Shown piece by piece: positions 5,338 through 8,142 of a DNA stretch of 8,142 bases. The position numbers and the translations under genes were made by a program. The notes beneath the pieces are model-generated. The model worked only from the letters and a program-made list of their open reading frames with translations, had not been told where the DNA came from and searched no databases. The DNA comes from an uncultured Dialister sp. Lineage in GTDB: Bacteria > Bacillota > Negativicutes > Veillonellales > Dialisteraceae. The stretch lies in the NCBI RefSeq assembly GCF_900765565.1, contig NZ_CAAFRZ010000286.1:1-8142 (forward strand), given 5' to 3'. Numbering within the stretch: position 1 is the stretch's first letter; every line of letters starts with the position of its first letter.

Positions 5338-5792
5338 CGGTGGTAAGCGCCGTAATGATGTAATACTAAAAAAGAATGTGAGGGAGAGCCACAAGATTTC
5401 TAAGATAAATGCTTCTAGTAATCTTACAACGCTAAGCACAGTTAAAAAGCCCTGTATTCCCGAAAGCAAGAAAGATTTCGGGGCTCATCGCAGCTATAGC
5501 AATTTTTACCTGTACAATCATTTTGCATACTACCCCCAATGGGAAACGTGTCACTGGATTCTTAGTCGCCTGCGGCTCCCTGCAACACGGCTATCAGCGA
5601 CTCACAATATTTGTGCGTCGCTAACGCTCCTTCAAATCATGTTCGCTAGTGCAACTCATGTTCGCTGCTGTGACTCCAATTCCCTTGCCACCGCTGGAAA
5701 TGACGTCATGGGGGAAGTTTTCGCTTGCGAATCCATTAATAAGTTATCATATAATTAAGCTATCATTAGCACAAACATGATTGAAACAAGAC
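5338..5792 (+). repeat. 300-bp dispersed repeat, copy 1 (interrupted)
   Basis: The parts 5338-5534 and 5690-5792 align with 7152-7350 and 7351-7452 at roughly 80 percent by eye. Shared landmarks include the opening GGTGGTAAGC, GTTAAAAAGCCCTGTATTCC, TTTTTACCTGTACAATCATT and TATAATTAAG. The left end GAGCGGTGGTAAGC is nearly the inverse of GCTACCACCGCTCG in copy 2. A hairpin CCCGAAA/TTTCGGG sits at 5458-5482. A foreign 155-bp segment splits this copy. No intact gene lies in it. Confidence 0.85.
5535..5689 (+). repeat. 155-bp dispersed repeat inserted in the larger repeat (copy Y)
   Basis: This segment is absent from the uninterrupted copy at 7350/7351, so it was gained here or lost there. Its ends are imperfectly inverted: GGGAA then GTCAC at the left (5541-5554), GTGAC then TTCCC at the right (5670-5684). 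Its right half matches 453-503 and its left half matches 741-800. It includes the hairpin GCGACTCAC/GTGCGTCGC (5597-5621). It has no coding capacity, so it could only move with help from elsewhere. Confidence 0.75.
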
Positions 5793-5891
5793 GATAGCCA
5801 TCAAGGCATAGCCCGGGCCGCAGGCCCCACTCAGGACCCATCTATAGCATTTCTTCTATATCTGTATTATACTAATCCCCAGGTGATAAAA

Positions 5892-6839
5892 ATGCATTTC
5901 ATTTGGAAACTGATAAAGACTCTCTGCCTGCTGGCCCTGATCATTGTATTAGCCGCCGGGCTCTATGCAGGAAACATGGCCTATGAAGAACTGTTTACTG
6001 CCCCCTGGGACCGGATTCTGGGAATTGAAAACCATCGTAAGGACCTCACCGCCATCCACAGTATGGAAGACCGGTACGGCTGGCACCGGGTCACCGTACC
6101 CTCAAAGGACGGAACCAATCTCAGGGGTACCTATATTGAAGACCGGAATGGGAGTAAAAAAGCGGTCATACTGCTTCACGGTCTGTACCAGAACCGTTCC
6201 ATGTGCCTTCCCTATGTGACCATGTACCGGAATTTGGGATACAATGTACTCCTCGTGGACCTCCGGGGCCATGGGGAAAGCGATGGTATCATGACGGACT
6301 GGGGTATCCATGATGTGGACGATATGAACGCCTGGGTGGACTTCCTCCGTTCCAAAAATCGGGACATGGAAATTGGACTTCACGGTTTCTCCCTGGGCGC
6401 TGCCATGGCATTGATTTACAGCGGCAGCAAAGAGGGGCAGGACATGAAATTTTATGTAGCCGACAGCTCCTATGGAAATCTTCTGGAACTGGGCCGTGAA
6501 AAAATCATGACCTACACCGGCGATGAGCGGCTGGTGCTGGGGATGAATATCCTGAACCCCTTCATGCAGGCAGCCATGTTCTATCACACCGGGAAACTTC
6601 TCTCCGCCGTGGACCCCATTGTCCGGGTAACCCATATGACGTCCCCGGTCCTCTTTCTCCATGGCGGCGCTGACCAGCTCATCCCACCATCCACGGCTGA
6701 AGAACTCCTCGCCGCCTCCAGCAGCCAGAATAAGCAGCTCTACATCTTCCAGGGCGCCGGCCACACCATGGAGATGGCTGCCAATAGCGAGGCCTATCGG
6801 GGTACGGTGCAGAAGTTCCTGCTGGGTTTGCCGCACTAG
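5892..6839 (+). CDS. Membrane-anchored alpha/beta hydrolase
   Basis: A 315-aa serine hydrolase of the COG1073 / B. subtilis YqkD-like group; substrate unknown. An N-terminal hydrophobic helix (about residues 4-26, with Lys6 and Lys9 near its start) acts as signal anchor, so the catalytic domain should face the outside of the cytoplasmic membrane. HGLYQNRS (96-103) supplies the oxyanion region and DLRGHGES (123-130) is the classic strand-turn motif. GFSLG (165-169) holds nucleophile Ser167; Asp261 (GGADQLIPP) and His291 (GAGHTME) complete the triad. I chose the ATG at 5892 because AGGTGA lies 5 nt upstream and the anchor starts there. An in-frame ATG at 5781 would add 37 residues encoded by repeat DNA and lacks a good ribosome site. 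The gene sits between the two copies of the 300-bp repeat. No clear terminator follows. Confidence 0.93.
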   Translation: MHFIWKLIKTLCLLALIIVLAAGLYAGNMAYEELFTAPWDRILGIENHRKDLTAIHSMEDRYGWHRVTVPSKDGTNLRGTYIEDRNGSKKAVILLHGLYQNRSMCLPYVTMYRNLGYNVLLVDLRGHGESDGIMTDWGIHDVDDMNAWVDFLRSKNRDMEIGLHGFSLGAAMALIYSGSKEGQDMKFYVADSSYGNLLELGREKIMTYTGDERLVLGMNILNPFMQAAMFYHTGKLLSAVDPIVRVTHMTSPVLFLHGGADQLIPPSTAEELLAASSSQNKQLYIFQGAGHTMEMAANSEAYRGTVQKFLLGLPH

Positions 6840-6947
6840 TGTGTCATTCCAATCACATTTGGGATCATAATTAATGTAGTCGAAAGAGGAATTACTACTG
6901 TTGCATACCAATTTTAAATTTTTAAATATTGCAGACTCTGAATCTAA

Positions 6948-7121
6948 CTCGGTCGGCCAAGCCCTAAGTGGAAGGCGTTTTAATGGGCAGAAACGGCGCC
7001 AACTTGGGCCCGGCTTAGAGGTTCTATGCAGGACCTCTATCGGGCATGCGATAAAAGGAAGGTGCTTTAATGTGCAGTAAATGAACCAATTTACGCATGC
7101 CTTACGTATCCTCTGCAGGAC
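6948..7121. repeat. Two tandem 87-bp repeats with folding potential
   Basis: Unit 1 (6948-7034) and unit 2 (7035-7121) align without gaps; I count about 59 identical of 87 positions. Best conserved are GGAAGG (6970, 7057), TTTAATG with GCAG, and TGCAGGAC (7027, 7114). Unit 2 folds with a perfect GGCATGCG/CGCATGCC stem (7043-7050, 7094-7101) enclosing GTAAAT/ATTTAC. Unit 1 ends in a 9-bp hairpin AGAGGTTCT-ATGC-AGGACCTCT. The preceding 108 bp (6840-6947) are AT-rich and hold nothing I can name. Confidence 0.75.
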
Positions 7122-7151
7122 ACGCACCTTTTGAGCAGTGACACGTTTCCT

Positions 7152-7452
7152 CCGGTGGTAAGCACCGTAATGAAGTAATACATAAAAAAAATATGAGGTA
7201 GACCCCCAAAATCTCCCAGATATATGCCTCTAGCGGTCTTACAACGCTAAGCAGGGTTAAAAAGCCCTGTATTCCCCAGAAGCAAGAAAAATTTCAGGGC
7301 TCATCGTAGCTGTAGCGATTTTTACCTGTACAATCATTTTGCATGCTACCACCGCTCGAAATGACGTTATTGGGGTAGTTTCCACTTGCGAAACTATTAC
7401 TAAGTCATCATATAATTAAGCCATTATTAGCACAAATGTGATTGAGACAAGA
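7152..7452 (+). repeat. 300-bp dispersed repeat, copy 2 (uninterrupted)
   Basis: This is the continuous version of the repeat at 5338-5792. It opens with the small hairpin CGGTG-GTAAG-CACCG (7152-7166). An inverse of the copy 1 left end, GCTACCACCGCTCG, sits at 7346-7359, about 200 bp in. The hairpin near 7274-7300 keeps its shape although several paired bases differ from copy 1. TTGCGA (7386) and TATAAT (7411-7416), 19 nt apart, are conserved in both copies and could form a rightward promoter. Confidence 0.85.
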
Positions 7453-7575
7453 CACCAGTGCCAATGCATGATAGGGCCCAAGCGCACAAATGAAGCTAAT
7501 GGTTGTAGGTTAGACGTTGCTACGCTGGTCCGACTGGGTTATGGCTTCGATAAAGCTGACGAATTATGCCAAAGC

Positions 7576-7700
7576 GGGGCATAAGGTTTAATAGCTGTCT
7601 TTTGCGGCAAATCTAACTTTGTGTCTCCGGTGCGAAACACCCACAACCCTGTTGGCGAGGGAAGCGTCGCCCGACCCACAACCCTTATACCCCATCCATA
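7576..7700. repeat. Palindromic repeat related to 1999-2199
   Basis: GGGGCATAAGG (7576-7586) is inverted as CCTTATACCCC (7683-7693), with one difference. Just before the right arm, CCACAACCC, an imperfect hairpin (7651-7675) and a second CCACAACCC repeat the order seen at 2147-2199. The stretch 7453-7575 to its left shows nothing I can identify. Confidence 0.6.
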
Positions 7701-7734
7701 TGATTGAACACCCCACCACCGCTGGCCCGGTCCT

Positions 7735-7834
7735 CCTCCCCTTTAAAGAGGGAAGGTTCACAATTCTGTGCACCGCTCCCCCCTCTCAGCCACCTCAGCC
7801 ACCTCGTCCGCAGGGCGTTACCCCTCAGCCACTT
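7735..7834 (+). repeat. Palindrome and CTCAGCCAC repeat, copy B2
   Basis: 7735-7756 is a near copy of the palindrome at 822-843. It is followed at 7780-7834 by CTCAGCCAC phrases and GGGCGTTACCCCTCAGCCAC, as at 3628-3675. Finding the two repeat types side by side suggests they belong to one larger composite repeat. Confidence 0.55.
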
Positions 7835-7849
7835 ATCACACACAGGGGG

Positions 7850-7871
7850 AAAAAAACAACCTTTCGGTTAG
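7850..7871 (-). terminator. Leftward terminator, last of three
   Basis: On the minus strand a short stem AACC-GAAA-GGTT is followed by seven T. The stem is weak but the loop and T tract are typical. It is the most diverged hairpin of the array. Confidence 0.5.
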
Positions 7872-7941
7872 AGCTTTTAGTTAATCAGCAGCTTGTTCCT
7901 CCCAACCATTCCGGCCAAAATCATCGGAATGAGGATAAAGT

Positions 7942-7969
7942 AAAAAGCCCAACCTTACGGTTGAGCTTT
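7942..7969 (-). terminator. Leftward terminator, middle of three
   Basis: On the minus strand AAAGCTCAACC pairs with GGTTGGGCTTT around a GTAA tetraloop, with one G-T pair, and leads into TTTTTAC. It is identical in form to the hairpin at 8034-8061. Confidence 0.7.
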
Positions 7970-8012
7970 CTGTTAATCAGCAGCTTGTTCCTCCCAGCCA
8001 TTCCGGCCAAAA

Positions 8013-8142
8013 TCATCGGAATGAGGATAAAGTAAAAAGCCCAACCTTACGGTTGAGCTTTCTGTTAATCAGCAGCTTCCTATCCTCCCAGGCCGCTTCC
8101 AGCCAAGTACTTTCGGCGTTTGTGAGCTTAACTACCGTGTTC
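8013..8142 (-). CDS. Possible 3' end of a gene entering from the right edge
   Basis: From the right edge one minus-strand frame stays open for 42 codons to a TGA at 8013-8015, including LTNAESTWLEAAWEDRKLLI. The composition is protein-like, but 42 codons can be open by chance. The frame also runs through the first terminator hairpin, which is odd for a true 3' end. In the last repeat unit the same frame around KLLIN meets TAA (7877-7879) just before the hairpin, which suggests that the original gene ended in KLLIN there and the array arose by copying that end. No family can be named. Confidence 0.25.
   Translation of the reverse strand, partial: NTVVKLTNAESTWLEAAWEDRKLLINRKLNRKVGLFTLSSFR
8034..8061 (-). 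terminator. Leftward terminator, first of three
   Basis: An 11-bp stem with GTAA loop and a T run on the minus strand. It would end transcripts of a gene entering from the right edge. The same hairpin could work more weakly on the plus strand. Confidence 0.7.

Larger units (their letters stand above)
7858..8080. repeat. Tandem repeat array, period 92-93 bp
   Basis: The phrase AACCTTNCGGTT starts at 7858, 7951 and 8043, spacings of 93 and 92 bp. Units 1 and 2 are complete and nearly identical from GTTAATCAGCAGCTTGTTCC to GGATAAAGT. Unit 3 stays similar to about 8080 and then diverges. Each full unit holds a terminator-like hairpin and a second stem, CATTCCG/CGGAATG. Confidence 0.9.

Noticed and set aside
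5111..5758. Plus-strand open frame of 215 codons
   Set aside because: It runs through three different repeats and their junctions, with low-complexity basic and Ser-rich composition and no recognisable domain.
5781..5891. Upstream in-frame start for the hydrolase
   Set aside because: It would add 37 residues encoded by repeat DNA ahead of the signal anchor, without a ribosome binding site. The ATG at 5892 has AGGTGA in place.
6948..7121. Known riboswitch classes (glycine, THF, cobalamin, c-di-GMP, preQ1)
   Set aside because: None of their conserved core motifs are present, and no metabolic gene follows on either strand within reach.
6102..7127. Long minus-strand open frame of 341 codons
   Set aside because: It lies mostly antisense to the hydrolase, whose motifs and ribosome site are convincing, and starts inside the 87-bp tandem repeat. 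No family motif is visible.
7619..8035. Plus-strand open frame of 138 codons
   Set aside because: It is made of palindromic repeats and the 92-bp tandem array; the translated repeat shifts frame between units.
7858..8080. CRISPR-like array
   Set aside because: There are only three units, with no unique spacers: the whole 92-bp period is repeated, and terminator-like hairpins explain the conserved part.

Overview
This window looks like a chromosomal stretch of a mid-GC Firmicute. The glycosylase and kinase variants, the coding style and the very dense intergenic repeats suggest a Negativicute such as Dialister. That placement is inference; no phylogenetic marker here settles it. Six protein genes are well supported, plus one tRNA gene. 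Long spacers between them are packed with dispersed, palindromic and tandem repeats. I see no CRISPR array, transposase, integrase, toxin-antitoxin pair or recognisable defence system.

Left part (1-918): a short palindrome that may be a terminator, an orphan promoter-like site, an AT-rich inverted repeat, then a clear promoter, tRNA-Val(TAC) and a terminator. A 26-bp second copy of the tRNA 3' end, with its own strong terminator, lies 171 bp downstream. It is followed by 345 bp of repeats.

Minus-strand block (919-3342): transcription runs from a pyridoxamine kinase into a small TIGR04076-family protein (stop and start overlap, TGATG). After a repeat-filled 289-bp gap comes a class I DAHP synthase, the first enzyme of the shikimate pathway. 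The kinase supplies pyridoxal phosphate and the synthase feeds aromatic amino acid synthesis, but nothing in the sequence shows the two are co-regulated.

Middle (3343-5334): a repeat-rich spacer, an OGG-type 8-oxoguanine DNA glycosylase on the plus strand, and a convergent minus-strand coiled-coil protein of unknown function with its own extended -10 promoter.

Right part (5335-8142): a roughly 300-bp repeat occurs twice, flanking a membrane-anchored alpha/beta hydrolase. One copy is split by a smaller repeat whose relatives lie near the tRNA. Downstream are a tandem 87-bp repeat that can fold, a palindromic repeat cluster, and a 92-bp tandem array that carries terminator hairpins pointing left. 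This array may be the duplicated 3' end of a gene entering from the right edge.

The notable content is the layered repeat landscape, not a new gene system. Family names rest on motif recognition by eye; no database search was possible.
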